Notes under the pieces: generated by a model
Database searches by the model: none
Seen by the model: the letters and a program-made list of their open reading frames with translations, nothing else
Told to the model about the DNA's origin: nothing
Position numbers and translations under genes: made by a program
Shown: piece by piece, positions 9,012 to 19,760 of the stretch
Numbering within the stretch: the first letter of the stretch is position 1
How the letters are laid out: every line of letters starts with the position of its first letter
From: Bosea sp. Tri-49
GTDB lineage: Bacteria; Pseudomonadota; Alphaproteobacteria; Rhizobiales; Beijerinckiaceae
NCBI RefSeq assembly: GCF_003952665.1
Contig: NZ_CP017946.1
Span: forward strand, 2,604,001-2,668,000
DNA length: 64,000 bases
Direction of reading: 5' to 3'

Positions 9012-10607
9012 ATGGCGAGCGAACCAATCCTCGCCATCCGCGACCTCAAGGTCCGCTTCCGCACCAATGACGGCCCGTGCGAGGCGGTGCGCGGGATCGA
9101 TCTCGATGTCGGCCCGGGCGAGTTCGTCGCGGTCGTCGGCGAATCCGGTTCCGGCAAGAGCCAGAGCGTGATGGCGGCGATGGGCCTCCTCGCCAGCAAT
9201 GGCGAGGTCACCGGCACGATCCGCTATCGCGAGGTCGATCTTCTCAAGCTGCCGCCGGCGGTCCTGAACAGCTATCGCGGCCGGAAGCTCGCGATGATCT
9301 TCCAGGAGCCGATGACCTCGCTCGATCCGCTCTTCCGGATCGGCGCCCAGATGGCGGCGCCCTTGCGCAAGCATCAGGGCCTGTCGCGCAAGGCGGCGCG
9401 GGCGCGGGCGCTGGAGCTGCTCAAGCTGGTGCGCATCCCGCATCCGGAGCGCCGGCTCGATTCCTATCCGCATGAGCTCTCCGGCGGCCAGCGCCAGCGC
9501 GTGATGATCGCGATGGCGCTCGCCAACGATCCCGACATCCTGATCGCCGACGAGCCGACGACGGCGCTCGACGTCACCATCGAGGCCGAGATCCTCGCGC
9601 TGATCGCCGAGCTTCGGCAGCGACTCGGCATGGCGGTGATCCTGATCAGCCACGATCTTGGCCTGGTCCGGAAATATGCCGAGCGAGTCTATGTGATGAA
9701 GGCAGGCGAGGTGGTCGAGAGCGGCCCGGCGCAAGCGATCTTCGAAGCGCCGCAGCATCCCTACACCAGGGCGCTGCTCGCGGCCGAGCCGCACGGTCAC
9801 AAGGCACCACCACCATCAGATGCGCCCGTGCTGCTCGAAGCCCACGACCTGCGCGTCTCCTTCGACCTCTCGCGCGGCTTCCTCAGGCGCGAGAAGGCAG
9901 TGCTGCACGCCGTCGACAGCGTCGACCTGACGCTGAAGCGTGGCCAGACCATCGGCATCGTCGGCGAATCCGGCTCAGGCAAATCGACGCTCGGGCGCGC
10001 TTTGCTCAAGCTCCTTCCCTCTTCTGGAACCGTCCGCTTCGAGGACCGGGCGCTCAATCCGCTCGACCGCGCCGCGATGCGGCCACTGCGTCGAAGCCTG
10101 CAGGTCGTGTTCCAGGATCCGTTCGGCTCGCTCTCGCCCCGCCTCACCGTCGGCGAGATCATCACCGAGGGGCTGCTGGTGCACGAACCGGCACTGTCAC
10201 GTACCGAGCGCGAGCGACGGGCGGCGGCGGCACTCACCGAGGTCTGCCTCGACCCCGCTTTGCGCAATCGCTATCCGCACGAGTTCTCGGGGGGTCAGCG
10301 CCAACGCATCGCCATCGCGCGCGCCATGATCCTGCATCCGGCGCTGGTGGTGCTCGACGAGCCGACCTCAGCGCTCGACCGCACAGTGCAGCAGAGCATC
10401 GTCGCCCTGCTCAAGGATCTGCAGGCGCGGCACGACCTCTCCTATCTCTTCATCAGCCACGACCTCGCGGTCGTGCACGCCATGGCCGACGAGATCATGG
10501 TGATGAAGGACGGCAGAGTGGTCGAGCACGGACCGACCGAAGCGATCTTCGAGGCACCGCAGCAGGACTATACCCAGCGCCTGATCGCGGCGGCGCTGAA
10601 GTGCTGA
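9012..10607 (+). CDS. Fused two-domain ATPase of the peptide ABC transporter (OppD-OppF type)
   Basis: The 531-residue protein carries two complete ATP-binding cassettes in tandem. Both have Walker A (GESGSGKSQ and GESGSGKST) and a signature motif (LSGGQRQR and FSGGQRQR). It corresponds to DppD and DppF fused into one chain, as in YejF and GsiA, so a single polypeptide should power the importer. The frame opens at 8991 inside the permease gene, but ATG 9012, preceded by AGGGA, is the better start. It is the last gene of the operon. Confidence 0.94.
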   Translation: MASEPILAIRDLKVRFRTNDGPCEAVRGIDLDVGPGEFVAVVGESGSGKSQSVMAAMGLLASNGEVTGTIRYREVDLLKLPPAVLNSYRGRKLAMIFQEPMTSLDPLFRIGAQMAAPLRKHQGLSRKAARARALELLKLVRIPHPERRLDSYPHELSGGQRQRVMIAMALANDPDILIADEPTTALDVTIEAEILALIAELRQRLGMAVILISHDLGLVRKYAERVYVMKAGEVVESGPAQAIFEAPQHPYTRALLAAEPHGHKAPPPSDAPVLLEAHDLRVSFDLSRGFLRREKAVLHAVDSVDLTLKRGQTIGIVGESGSGKSTLGRALLKLLPSSGTVRFEDRALNPLDRAAMRPLRRSLQVVFQDPFGSLSPRLTVGEIITEGLLVHEPALSRTERERRAAAALTEVCLDPALRNRYPHEFSGGQRQRIAIARAMILHPALVVLDEPTSALDRTVQQSIVALLKDLQARHDLSYLFISHDLAVVHAMADEIMVMKDGRVVEHGPTEAIFEAPQQDYTQRLIAAALKC

Positions 10608-10611
10608 AACG

Positions 10612-10643
10612 AAAAACGCCGCCTCGCCTTGAGCGAAGCGGCG
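10612..10643 (-). terminator. Intrinsic terminator of the orphan binding-protein gene
   Basis: Read on the minus strand, CGCCGC and TCGC pair with their complements, with one mismatch, and the stem is followed by TTTTTC, a standard Rho-independent terminator for the minus-strand gene ending at 10753. A second hairpin at 10651-10680 (GGTGTC paired with GACACC, inner GGCC arms) is followed by moderately T-rich plus-strand DNA and may stop the peptide-importer transcript. Confidence 0.65.
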
Positions 10644-10752
10644 CCCTATCGGTGTCCGGCCAGGGGAGGCCACCGACACCGGCTAGAATATTGTTTTATC
10701 GCATTTTCTTCACGCGAACCGGTACCCACTTCGCTCGAAAATGCTCAGGCCA

Positions 10753-11868
10753 TCAGTTCTCGACATAGCTGATCTTGCCATCCGCACCCTTCTTCCAAGT
10801 GTAGACGGTGTAGTCGAGATTGGTGCGGTCACCTTTCTTGTCATAGGACATGTCGCCGAGCACGGTCTTGAAGGTCATGCCCGAATGCATCGCGGCGGCG
10901 ACCTTCTTCGGATCGAGCGATTTCGCCTGCTCGGCCGCCTGCTTCATGATCTGGACTGCGGCGTAGGAATAGAGCGTATAGGCCTCGGGGTTGACGCCCT
11001 TGACCTCGAAGCGCTTGACGACCTCGGCGGCGGCGGCGCGCTTGCGGGGATCGGGCGGGAAGGTCATCAGTGTGCCTTCGGTGCCCGGACCGCCGATCAC
11101 GGCGTATTCGTCGGAGGTGATGCCGTCGGCGCCCATCGCCACCGTCGTCAGGCCCTGATCACGCATCTGCCGGACGATCAGGCCGAGCTCGGTGTGCAGC
11201 CCGCCCCAATAGAGCAGGTCGGCCTTGGCTGCCTTGACCTTCGAGACCAGCGCCGAGAAATCCTTCTCGCCGGTGTTGACGCCTTCGTAGAGCGCTTCCT
11301 TGATGCCAGCCGCGTGCAGGCCCTTGCGGGTCTCCTCGGCGAGCCCCTGGCCATAGGTCGTCTTGTCATGGACGACGACGATGACCTTGCCCTTGAAGGT
11401 CTTGGCGATGTGGCCGGAGGCGACGACGCCTTGCTGGTCGTCGCGGCCGCAGGTGCGGAAGACGTTCCACAGGCCGCGCTCGGTGATCTTCGGGTTCGTC
11501 GCAGACGGGCTGATCATCAGCATGCCGTTCTCGGCGTAGACTTCGGAAGCCGGCATCGTGACGCCGGAATTGAAGTGGCCGACCACCCATTTGACGCCGT
11601 CGCCGACGAATTTGTTCGCGACCGAGACGCCCTGCTTGGGATCGCCGACATCGTCTCCGCTCGAGAGCGCGATCGTCTGGCCGAGAATGCCGCCGGCGGC
11701 ATTGATGTCGGCCACCGCCTGCTCGACCCCGTTCTTCAATTGCGCCCCGAAAGCAGCGCTCGCGCCGGTCATCGGGCCGGCGACGCCGAGCTTGATCTGC
11801 GCCAGCGCCGCGCCTTGCGACATCGCGAGCACGCCAGCGGCGAGCATCGCGGCCCAGTTGGTTCTCAT
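10753..11868 (-). CDS. Branched-chain amino acid-type ABC substrate-binding protein (LivJ/LivK family), orphan
   Basis: The 371-residue product has an N-terminal signal peptide ending near GAALAQ and a mature part opening IKLGVAGPMTGASAAFG, typical of type I periplasmic receptors for branched-chain amino acids and related ligands. The start ATG at 11868 follows GGAGGAGAA. No permease or ATPase gene adjoins it, so it either works with another Liv system, such as the one at 26-29 kb, or senses a ligand. It is divergent from a CGNR putative regulator, with a perfect 19-bp palindrome between the two starts, suggesting local control. Confidence 0.9.
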   Translation of the reverse strand: MRTNWAAMLAAGVLAMSQGAALAQIKLGVAGPMTGASAAFGAQLKNGVEQAVADINAAGGILGQTIALSSGDDVGDPKQGVSVANKFVGDGVKWVVGHFNSGVTMPASEVYAENGMLMISPSATNPKITERGLWNVFRTCGRDDQQGVVASGHIAKTFKGKVIVVVHDKTTYGQGLAEETRKGLHAAGIKEALYEGVNTGEKDFSALVSKVKAAKADLLYWGGLHTELGLIVRQMRDQGLTTVAMGADGITSDEYAVIGGPGTEGTLMTFPPDPRKRAAAAEVVKRFEVKGVNPEAYTLYSYAAVQIMKQAAEQAKSLDPKKVAAAMHSGMTFKTVLGDMSYDKKGDRTNLDYTVYTWKKGADGKISYVEN

Positions 11869-11915
11869 GTCCGTTCTCCTCCACGGTTCAAGCTGTGGCC
11901 GGACGCTAAGCCGCT

Positions 11916-11934
11916 TGATTTAACCTGTAAATCA
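11916..11934. promoter_or_regulatory. Perfect inverted repeat between divergent genes, candidate operator
   Basis: TGATTTAACCTGTAAATCA has two exact 7-bp arms around a 5-bp spacer. It sits 15 bp before the CGNR start and 47 bp before the binding-protein start. TAACC (11921-11925) and GGTTA (11944-11948) form a second, overlapping inverted pair. Position and symmetry suggest a regulator site, with the adjacent CGNR protein the obvious candidate; this is inference. Confidence 0.55.
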
Positions 11935-11949
11935 GAGATAGCTGGTTAC

Positions 11950-12597
11950 ATGACCGTCGATCGTACAGGTGGCCCGAGCCGGGCCGGTTCATTGCCGCTC
12001 GTCGCCAGCGAGCTCGCCTTCGACTTCGCCAACACTGCCTCTGATCGCGGCGGCCCGAACGAACTCGAGCATCTGCGCGAGGGGCGCGACGTCGTGATCT
12101 GGGCGCGCCATGCCAAGGCGATCAGCGACAGCGACCGGGACGCCGCATTGGCCGCGGTCGCAGCCGATGCCGAACTGGCGGCGCGCCTCCTCACCGAGGC
12201 ACTCGACCTGCGCGACACGATCTACCGGATCGGGCTCAGCCTTTCCCGCCGCCAGCAGCCGGACGAGCAGGATCGGTCGCAACTCGCCGCCATCCACGCG
12301 CATTGCCTCGCCTGCGCCAAGCTGTCCCCTTTCAGCGACGGTTTCGTCTGGCGCTGGGACGCGGGCCAGACGCTCAGTGAGGCGATCCGCGGGCCGATCG
12401 CGCTTTCGGCCCTCACCGTGCTGACCCAGCAGAATCTTGCCCGCATCAAGCAATGCGAGGGCGACCACTGCGGCTGGCTGTTCTTCGACACCACCAAGAA
12501 CCGGCTGCGACGCTGGTGCGAGATGGCGGTCTGCGGCAATCGCGCCAAGGTTCGCGCCTTCCGCCAGCGCCATTTCGAGGCGAAGACGACAGACTAG
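11950..12597 (+). CDS. CGNR zinc-finger / ABATE-domain protein, putative transcriptional regulator
   Basis: The 215-residue protein has an N-terminal ABATE-like domain (LASELAFDFANT onward) and a C-terminal CGNR zinc finger. The cysteines lie in CEGDHCGWLF and WCEMAVCGNR and probably bind one zinc. Such proteins are annotated as putative stress-induced regulators but are poorly studied. A much longer frame begins at 10741, but its first part is only the antisense of the binding-protein gene. ATG 11950 is the natural start and has no strong ribosome binding site. It is divergent from that gene. Confidence 0.85.
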   Translation: MTVDRTGGPSRAGSLPLVASELAFDFANTASDRGGPNELEHLREGRDVVIWARHAKAISDSDRDAALAAVAADAELAARLLTEALDLRDTIYRIGLSLSRRQQPDEQDRSQLAAIHAHCLACAKLSPFSDGFVWRWDAGQTLSEAIRGPIALSALTVLTQQNLARIKQCEGDHCGWLFFDTTKNRLRRWCEMAVCGNRAKVRAFRQRHFEAKTTD

Positions 12598-12700
12598 CGC
12601 CGCCCTGCATCCGACGCTGAGCGGCAAGCCGGCACGCCATCTCGCTTCGCGCCTCCGGCTCGGCTAGGAAGGTCCGTCCTTCCCGCATGAGACCCTCCCC

Positions 12701-13558
12701 ATGAGCCGCACCGTCTACGTCAATGGCGCCTATCTTCCCGAGGAAGAGGCGACGATCTCGATCTTCGACCGCGGCTTCATCTTCGGCGACGGCATCTACG
12801 AGGTCTCGGCCGTGCTCGGCGGCAAGCTGGTCGATTGCGAGGCGCATCTGGCGCGGCTCGAACGCTCGGCCGGCGAGATCGGGCTTGAGCTGCCCTGCTC
12901 GCGCGCCGAGCTTGTCGCGATCCATCAGGAGCTGATCGCTCGCAACCAGCTCGACGAAGGCAGCATCTATCTGCAGGTTTCGCGCGGCGCCTCCGATCGC
13001 GATTTTCCCTTCCCGAAGGGCGTGAAAGCGTCCGTCGTCCTGTTCACGCAGGCGCGCCAGTTCGCCAACACGCCGCTGGCCAAGACCGGCATCAAGGTCG
13101 TCAGCACGCCAGATCTGCGCTGGGCGCGTCGCGACATCAAGAGCGTCAACCTGCTCGCGCCGGTGCTGGCCAAGCAGTTCGCGGCCGAGAACGGTGCCCA
13201 GGAGGCCTGGATGATCGAGGACGGCATCGTCACCGAAGGCGCCTCGTCGACCGCTTGGATCGTCAAGGGCAAGACGCTGATTTCGCGCCCGCTCTCCCAC
13301 AAGGTGCTGCCTGGCATCACCCGCACGGCCGTGCTCGCCTTCCTGGCCGAGAGCGGCTTCTCCTTCGAGGAGCGCGAGTTCACGCTGGAGGAGGCGCTCG
13401 ACGCCGAAGAGGCCTTCATCACGTCCGCGACCAGCCTGGTCATGCCGGTGACGACAATCGACGGCCACAGCATCCACAACGGCGCGCCCGGCCCGGCGAC
13501 GATCCGGCTGCGCGAAATCTATCTCGACCACGCCCGCAAGGGCGGCGTGCTGGGGTAG
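12701..13558 (+). CDS. dat: D-amino acid aminotransferase (class IV PLP enzyme)
   Basis: The 285-residue length and the opening VYVNGAYLPEEEATISIFDRG are typical of D-amino acid transaminase. The PLP-binding lysine is probably Lys147 in RRDIKSVN, and MIEDGIVTEGASST corresponds to the conserved region around the cofactor-nitrogen glutamate. It interconverts D-amino acids and 2-oxo acids in the cytoplasm, supplying D-Ala/D-Glu or degrading D-amino acids. A branched-chain aminotransferase of the same fold is the main alternative, but the N-terminus favours DAAT. It is a single gene, convergent with guanine deaminase. Confidence 0.85.
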   Translation: MSRTVYVNGAYLPEEEATISIFDRGFIFGDGIYEVSAVLGGKLVDCEAHLARLERSAGEIGLELPCSRAELVAIHQELIARNQLDEGSIYLQVSRGASDRDFPFPKGVKASVVLFTQARQFANTPLAKTGIKVVSTPDLRWARRDIKSVNLLAPVLAKQFAAENGAQEAWMIEDGIVTEGASSTAWIVKGKTLISRPLSHKVLPGITRTAVLAFLAESGFSFEEREFTLEEALDAEEAFITSATSLVMPVTTIDGHSIHNGAPGPATIRLREIYLDHARKGGVLG

Positions 13559-13564
13559 TCTGGC

Positions 13565-13660
13565 GTCATGCTCGGGCTTGACCCGAGCATCTCAGGACAG
13601 GAAGACGCCCTATCCGGCGAGAGATTCTCGGGTCACCGCTACACGGCGCCCGAGAATGAC
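13565..13660. repeat. Palindromic GTCAT-ended repeat, copy 2, reaching into guaD
   Basis: The element has the two-hairpin form: an ATGCTCGGG/CCCGAGCAT hairpin at 13565-13593 and an ATTCTCGGG/CCCGAGAAT hairpin at 13621-13660, ending GTCAT and ATGAC. Its right end encodes the last six residues (SFSGAV) and stop codon of guaD on the opposite strand. It occupies the convergent gap after the transaminase gene. Confidence 0.85.
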
Positions 13661-14964
13661 GGCCGCTCGATCCGCTCCCCCATTACATAGGTCGCGGCCA
13701 CGTTGCGCTCGTCGCCGAGCGTGACCAGCGCGAAGAGCTCCTCGGCGAGGTCGCGCACCGTCTCCAGCCGGTGCGCCATCGCCCGCGTCGCGGCGGGATC
13801 GAGCACGACGACATCCGCTTCGCGCCCCGGTTCGAACGAGCCGATCAGATGGTCGAGCCCCAGTGCCACAGCATTGCCCAGCGTGATCGCGTGCAGCGCT
13901 TCGAATGCCGAGAGCGACTGCCCCTGCAGTTGTAGGATCTTGTAGGCCTCGGCCATGGTGCGCAGCATCGAATAGGAGGTGCCGCCGCCGATATCCGTGG
14001 CGACCGCAACCTTGACGCCCTCGTGCCGGGCTCTCTGCCAATCGAACAGGCCGGAGCCGAGGAAGAGGTTCGAGGTCGGACAGAAGACCGCGACCGCGCC
14101 ATGCTCGGCGAAGGCGCGCCATTCGCGCTTGGTCATGTGGATGCAGTGGCCGAGCAGGCTCTTCTTACCCAGCAGACCATAATCCTCGTAGATGCCGGCA
14201 TAGTCGGCAGCAGCGGGATAGAGCTCCCGAGCGAAAGCGATCTCGGCCTGGTTCTCGTTGATATGGGTCTGGATGAAGCACTCGGGATGCTCCTCGACCA
14301 GACGCTGCGAGGCCGCCATCTGCTCCGGTGTCGAGGTCACGGCGAAGCGCGGCGTGATCGCGTAGAGTTGGCGGCCCTTGCCATGCCAGCGGCCGATCAA
14401 ATCCTTGCTGTCGGCATAGCCGCTCTCGGCCGTGTCGGTCAGCGCCGGCGGGGCGTTGCGGTCCATCATCACCTTGCCGGCGATCATGCGCGTGTTGCGC
14501 CGATGCGATTCGGCGAAGAAAGCCTCGGCCGATTGCTTGTGCACCGAGCAATAGACCGCCGCCGTGGTCGTGCCGCTCGCCAGCAACTCGTCGAGCAGGA
14601 AGGCGGAGAGCTTCTCGGCATGCCCCTGCTGGGCGAGCTTCTGCTCCTCGACGAAGGTGTACTTGTTCAGCCACTCCATCAGCTGCGCGCCATAGGAGGC
14701 GATCACTTGCGTCTGCGGCATGTGGAGATGGGCGTCGATGAAGCCCGGCATGATCAGATGCGGACGATGATTAGTGATCGCAGCGCCGGCAGGTAGCGTC
14801 GGCAGCAGCTCCTTGGCCTCGCCTGCAGCCTTGATCAGGCCGTTCTCGATGACGAGCAGACCATCCTCGACATAGCGATGCGCAGCCTCGCCGATCTCGT
14901 GCGGATCAGCGACGAACCAGAGAAGCCGGCCGCGCAGGGCCGAGATCGCACCGTCTTTGCTCAA
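13639..14964 (-). CDS. guaD: Guanine deaminase
   Basis: The 441-residue amidohydrolase opens with LRGRLLWFVADP and has the metal-binding HLH motif at residues 79-81 (PGFIDAHLHMPQTQ), later zinc-ligand regions in QTHINENQ and GHCIHMT, and the aspartate region ATDIGGGTSYS. Guanine deaminase converts guanine to xanthine. Xanthine dehydrogenase genes start 116 bp away on the opposite strand, which supports the assignment. The start appears to be TTG at 14964, since no in-frame ATG or GTG fits the family N-terminus. The C-terminal six codons lie inside a dispersed palindromic repeat. Confidence 0.93.
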   Translation of the reverse strand: MSKDGAISALRGRLLWFVADPHEIGEAAHRYVEDGLLVIENGLIKAAGEAKELLPTLPAGAAITNHRPHLIMPGFIDAHLHMPQTQVIASYGAQLMEWLNKYTFVEEQKLAQQGHAEKLSAFLLDELLASGTTTAAVYCSVHKQSAEAFFAESHRRNTRMIAGKVMMDRNAPPALTDTAESGYADSKDLIGRWHGKGRQLYAITPRFAVTSTPEQMAASQRLVEEHPECFIQTHINENQAEIAFARELYPAAADYAGIYEDYGLLGKKSLLGHCIHMTKREWRAFAEHGAVAVFCPTSNLFLGSGLFDWQRARHEGVKVAVATDIGGGTSYSMLRTMAEAYKILQLQGQSLSAFEALHAITLGNAVALGLDHLIGSFEPGREADVVVLDPAATRAMAHRLETVRDLAEELFALVTLGDERNVAATYVMGERIERPSFSGAV

Positions 14965-15080
14965 GGCTCGCCGCTCCGGCTCAAATCGCGATCATATCTG
15001 CACCAAATCAAAGCTTCCGGCCAAGCCGCAACCTGCCTAATCTTGGCGCATGAATCCGATTTGCGAGCGGCCCTGCCGCC

Positions 15081-16548
<1,468 letters not shown>

Positions 16549-16556
<8 letters not shown>

Positions 16557-18897
16557 CGCGCGCAAACGGCTCGACGCCATGGAAACGCGGCCGATCGTCG
16601 GCTCGCCGCTGAAGCATGATTCAGCCGAGAAACACGTCGCCGGCGAAGCGTTCTACATCGACGATATCGCCGAGCCGGCCGGCCTCGCCCATGCCTATAT
16701 CGGCCTCTCGACCATCGCGCATGGCAAGCTGCTCTCGCTCGACCTGTCGGCCGTCGAATCTGCTCCGGGCGTCATCGCGGTCCTAACAGCGACCGACATC
16801 CCCGGTGAGAACGACATCTCCTCGACGCACAAGCATGACGAGCCGGTCTTCGCGACGAACGACATCTTGCATCACGGCCAGCCGCTCTTTGCGGTCGTCG
16901 CCGAGACGCGCGAGCAGGCCCGCCATGCCGCGCTGCTGGCCAAGGCGACCTATGACGAGGCGCCTCCCCTGCTCGATGTCGCCGCCGCCCGCGCCGCCGG
17001 CTCCGACCTCGTCACCGAGCCGCTCAAGCTCGAGCGCGGCGACATCGCCGCCGCCCTCGCCGCCAGTCCGCGCCGGCTGAAGGGCTCGATGACGATCGGC
17101 GGGCAGGATCATTTCTACCTGGAAAGCCAGATCTCGCTCGCCATCCCCGGCGAAGACCAGGACATGCTGGTGCTGTGCTCGACGCAGCATCCGAGCGAGG
17201 TCCAGCACATGGTCGCCGCCGTGCTCGGCGTCGGAGCGCATGCGGTCACCATCGAGGTCCGGCGCATGGGCGGCGGCTTCGGCGGCAAGGAAACGCAGGC
17301 CAATCTCTTCGCCTGCGTCGCCGCGCTGGCCGCCCGCAAGCTGAAGCGGCCGATCAAGCTGCGGCCCGACCGCGACGACGACATGGTCATCACCGGCAAG
17401 CGCCACGACTTCGTCGTCGATTACGAGATCGGCTTCGACGATGACGGCCGCATCCATGCGGTCGATACCATCTACGCCGCGCGCTGCGGCTGGAATGCCG
17501 ACCTCTCCGGCCCGGTGACGGACCGCGCCCTGTTCCACATGGACAACTGCTATTTCTACCCGGCGGTGCGGGCCCACTCCGAACCCCTGCGCACGCACAC
17601 CGTCTCGAACACCGCCTTTCGCGGCTTCGGCGGGCCACAGGGCATGGTCGGGGCCGAGCGCTTCATCGAGGAGGTCGCCTACGCCACCGGGCTCGACCCG
17701 CTGGAGGTGAGGAAGCGCAATCTCTATGGCGGCGAGGGCCGCGAGATCACGCCCTATCACCAGCCCGTCGAGGACATGATCGCCGGCGAGGTGATCGACG
17801 ACCTCACTCATTCCTGCGACTACCGCGCCCGCCACGAAGCGATCCGCGCCTTCAACCAGGAGAGCAGGATCATCAAGCGCGGCATCGCGCTGACCCCGGT
17901 CAAGTTCGGCATCTCCTTCACCGCGACGTGGTACAATCAGGCCGGCGCCCTGGTCCATGTCTATACCGATGGCACCGTGGCACTGAACCATGGCGGCACC
18001 GAAATGGGCCAGGGGCTCTACCAGAAGGTTGCGCAGGTGGTGGCGCAGGCCTTCGGCATCGGGCTTGAGCAGATCAAGATCACCGCCACGACGACCGGCA
18101 AGGTGCCGAACACCTCGGCGACCGCCGCCTCGTCAGGTTCCGATCTCAACGGCATGGCGGCGCTCGACGCCTGCGAGACGATCAAGAAGCGGCTCACCGC
18201 CTTCGCCTGTAAGCACTGGCAGGAAAAACCGGAGGCGATCGTCTTCCTGCCCGGCAGGGTGCAGGTCGGTGCGCGCGAGATCGGCTTCGTCGAGCTGGTC
18301 AAGGCGGCGTATATGGCCCGCGTCCAGCTCTCGGCGACAGGCTTCTACGCGACGCCAAAGATCCATTGGGACCGCAAGGCAGGCAAAGGCCATCCGTTCT
18401 ACTATTTCGCCTATGGCGCCGCCGCGGCGGAGGTCGCGATCGACACGCTGACCGGCGAATACAAGGTCGAGCGCGTCGACATCCTGCACGATTGCGGCAA
18501 CTCGCTGAACCCGGCGATCGACAAGGGGCAGATCGAGGGCGGCTTCATCCAGGGCATGGGCTGGCTGACCACCGAGGAACTGGTCTGGGACGAGAAGGGG
18601 CGGCTCAAGACGCACGCGCCCTCGACCTACAAGATCCCGGTCGCCTCCGACCGGCCGCGCATCTTCAATGTTGCGCTGCTGGAGAATGCGCCCAATCGCG
18701 AGCACACCATCCATCGTTCCAAGGCCGTGGGCGAGCCACCGCTGATGCTGGCGATCAGCGTGCTGCATGCCCTCTCCGACGCCGTGGCCAGCGTCGGCGA
18801 TCACCGCTTCTGCCCGCAGCTCGACGCGCCGGCGACGCCGGAGCGAGTGCTCGACGCAGTCGATCGGGTGCGGGCCCAGGCGGAGGGCGCGCGATGA
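16549..18897 (+). CDS. xdhB: Xanthine dehydrogenase large (molybdenum) subunit
   Basis: The 782-residue protein carries the molybdopterin-binding motifs expected for XdhB: MGGGFGGKETQ, FRGFGGPQGM and GGTEMGQGLYQKV. It oxidises hypoxanthine and xanthine to urate in the cytoplasm. It overlaps xdhA by 8 bp, and its TGA shares 4 bp (ATGA) with xdhC, so the three are produced together. Its length is that of the standard bacterial subunit. Confidence 0.96.
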
Positions 18898-19760
18898 GCC
18901 CCGCCGATTTCCTCGCCGCCAACCTCGCCGATGGCGCCGTCATCGTCCGCATCGCGGAAGCGCAGGGCTCGACCCCGCGTGAGGCCGGCGCGACGATGAT
19001 CGTCAGCGCCCGTGGCAGCGCCGGCACCATCGGCGGCGGCCAGCTCGAATTCCACTGCATCGACCTCGCCCGCATCCTGCTCGACAGCAACGGCCCGCAG
19101 CAATTGATCGATATCCCGCTTGGTCCGCAAATGGGTCAGTGCTGCGGCGGACGCGTCCGGGTGGCGATGGAGCCGGCGACCGCAGCGCATCTCGAAGCGC
19201 TGAGGAAAGATGAGGCGAAAGCGGCGGCCGAGCGGCCGCAGGTACTGATCTTCGGCGCGGGTCATACCGGCAAGGCGCTGGCACGCAGTCTCGCCTTGCT
19301 GCCGCTTGCCGTGGCCTTGATCGACGATCGGCCCGGCCAGTTCGAGGAGGTGCCGGCGACCGTCACCTGCCGGCAGCTCGACGATCCCGAAGCAGCTCTT
19401 GTCGCTGCCCGGCCCGGCTCGGCTTTCATCGTCCTGACCCATAGCCATGCGCTCGACTATCGCCTGGCCGAGGCGGCGCTGCTGCGCGGCGATGCGGCTT
19501 ATGTCGGGATGATCGGCTCAGGCACGAAGCGCGCCCGCTTCGAGGCGAGTTTCCGCCGCCGCCATCCCGGCAGCACGGCGCTGGCGCTCCTGACCTGCCC
19601 GATCGGCGGATCGGATGTGCATGACAAGCGTCCGGAGGTGATCGCCGCCTTGACGAGTGCCGAGCTGGTGCGTTGCTTGCTTGGCGAGAAGGCGGCCCTC
19701 GCGGGGAGGCCCGCCACGGGACGCGCGAGGGCACGGAACCGCCATGACGCAGCCGCCTGA
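18894..19760 (+). CDS. xdhC: XdhC molybdenum cofactor insertion/sulfuration chaperone
   Basis: The 288-residue protein starts at the ATG overlapping the xdhB stop; the longer frame from 18366 is out of context inside xdhB. The N-terminal EAQGSTPREAGATMIV and GTIGGGQLE are typical of XdhC, and the C-terminal half has a Rossmann motif, LIFGAGHTGKALA. XdhC binds and hands the sulfurated molybdenum cofactor to the large subunit. Its last 17 bp overlap the downstream ABC ATPase gene, tying purine oxidation to transport. Confidence 0.94.
   Translation: MSPADFLAANLADGAVIVRIAEAQGSTPREAGATMIVSARGSAGTIGGGQLEFHCIDLARILLDSNGPQQLIDIPLGPQMGQCCGGRVRVAMEPATAAHLEALRKDEAKAAAERPQVLIFGAGHTGKALARSLALLPLAVALIDDRPGQFEEVPATVTCRQLDDPEAALVAARPGSAFIVLTHSHALDYRLAEAALLRGDAAYVGMIGSGTKRARFEASFRRRHPGSTALALLTCPIGGSDVHDKRPEVIAALTSAELVRCLLGEKAALAGRPATGRARARNRHDAAA

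Noticed and set aside
10741..11949. First 400 codons of a 618-codon plus-strand frame ending in the CGNR gene
   Set aside because: This part is the complement of the receptor gene, which has a signal peptide, ribosome binding site and terminator. Only the part from 11950 is kept.
14965..15080. Possible purine riboswitch between guaD and xdhA
   Set aside because: The gap is short and lacks a recognisable purine-aptamer core; a protein regulator is more likely.
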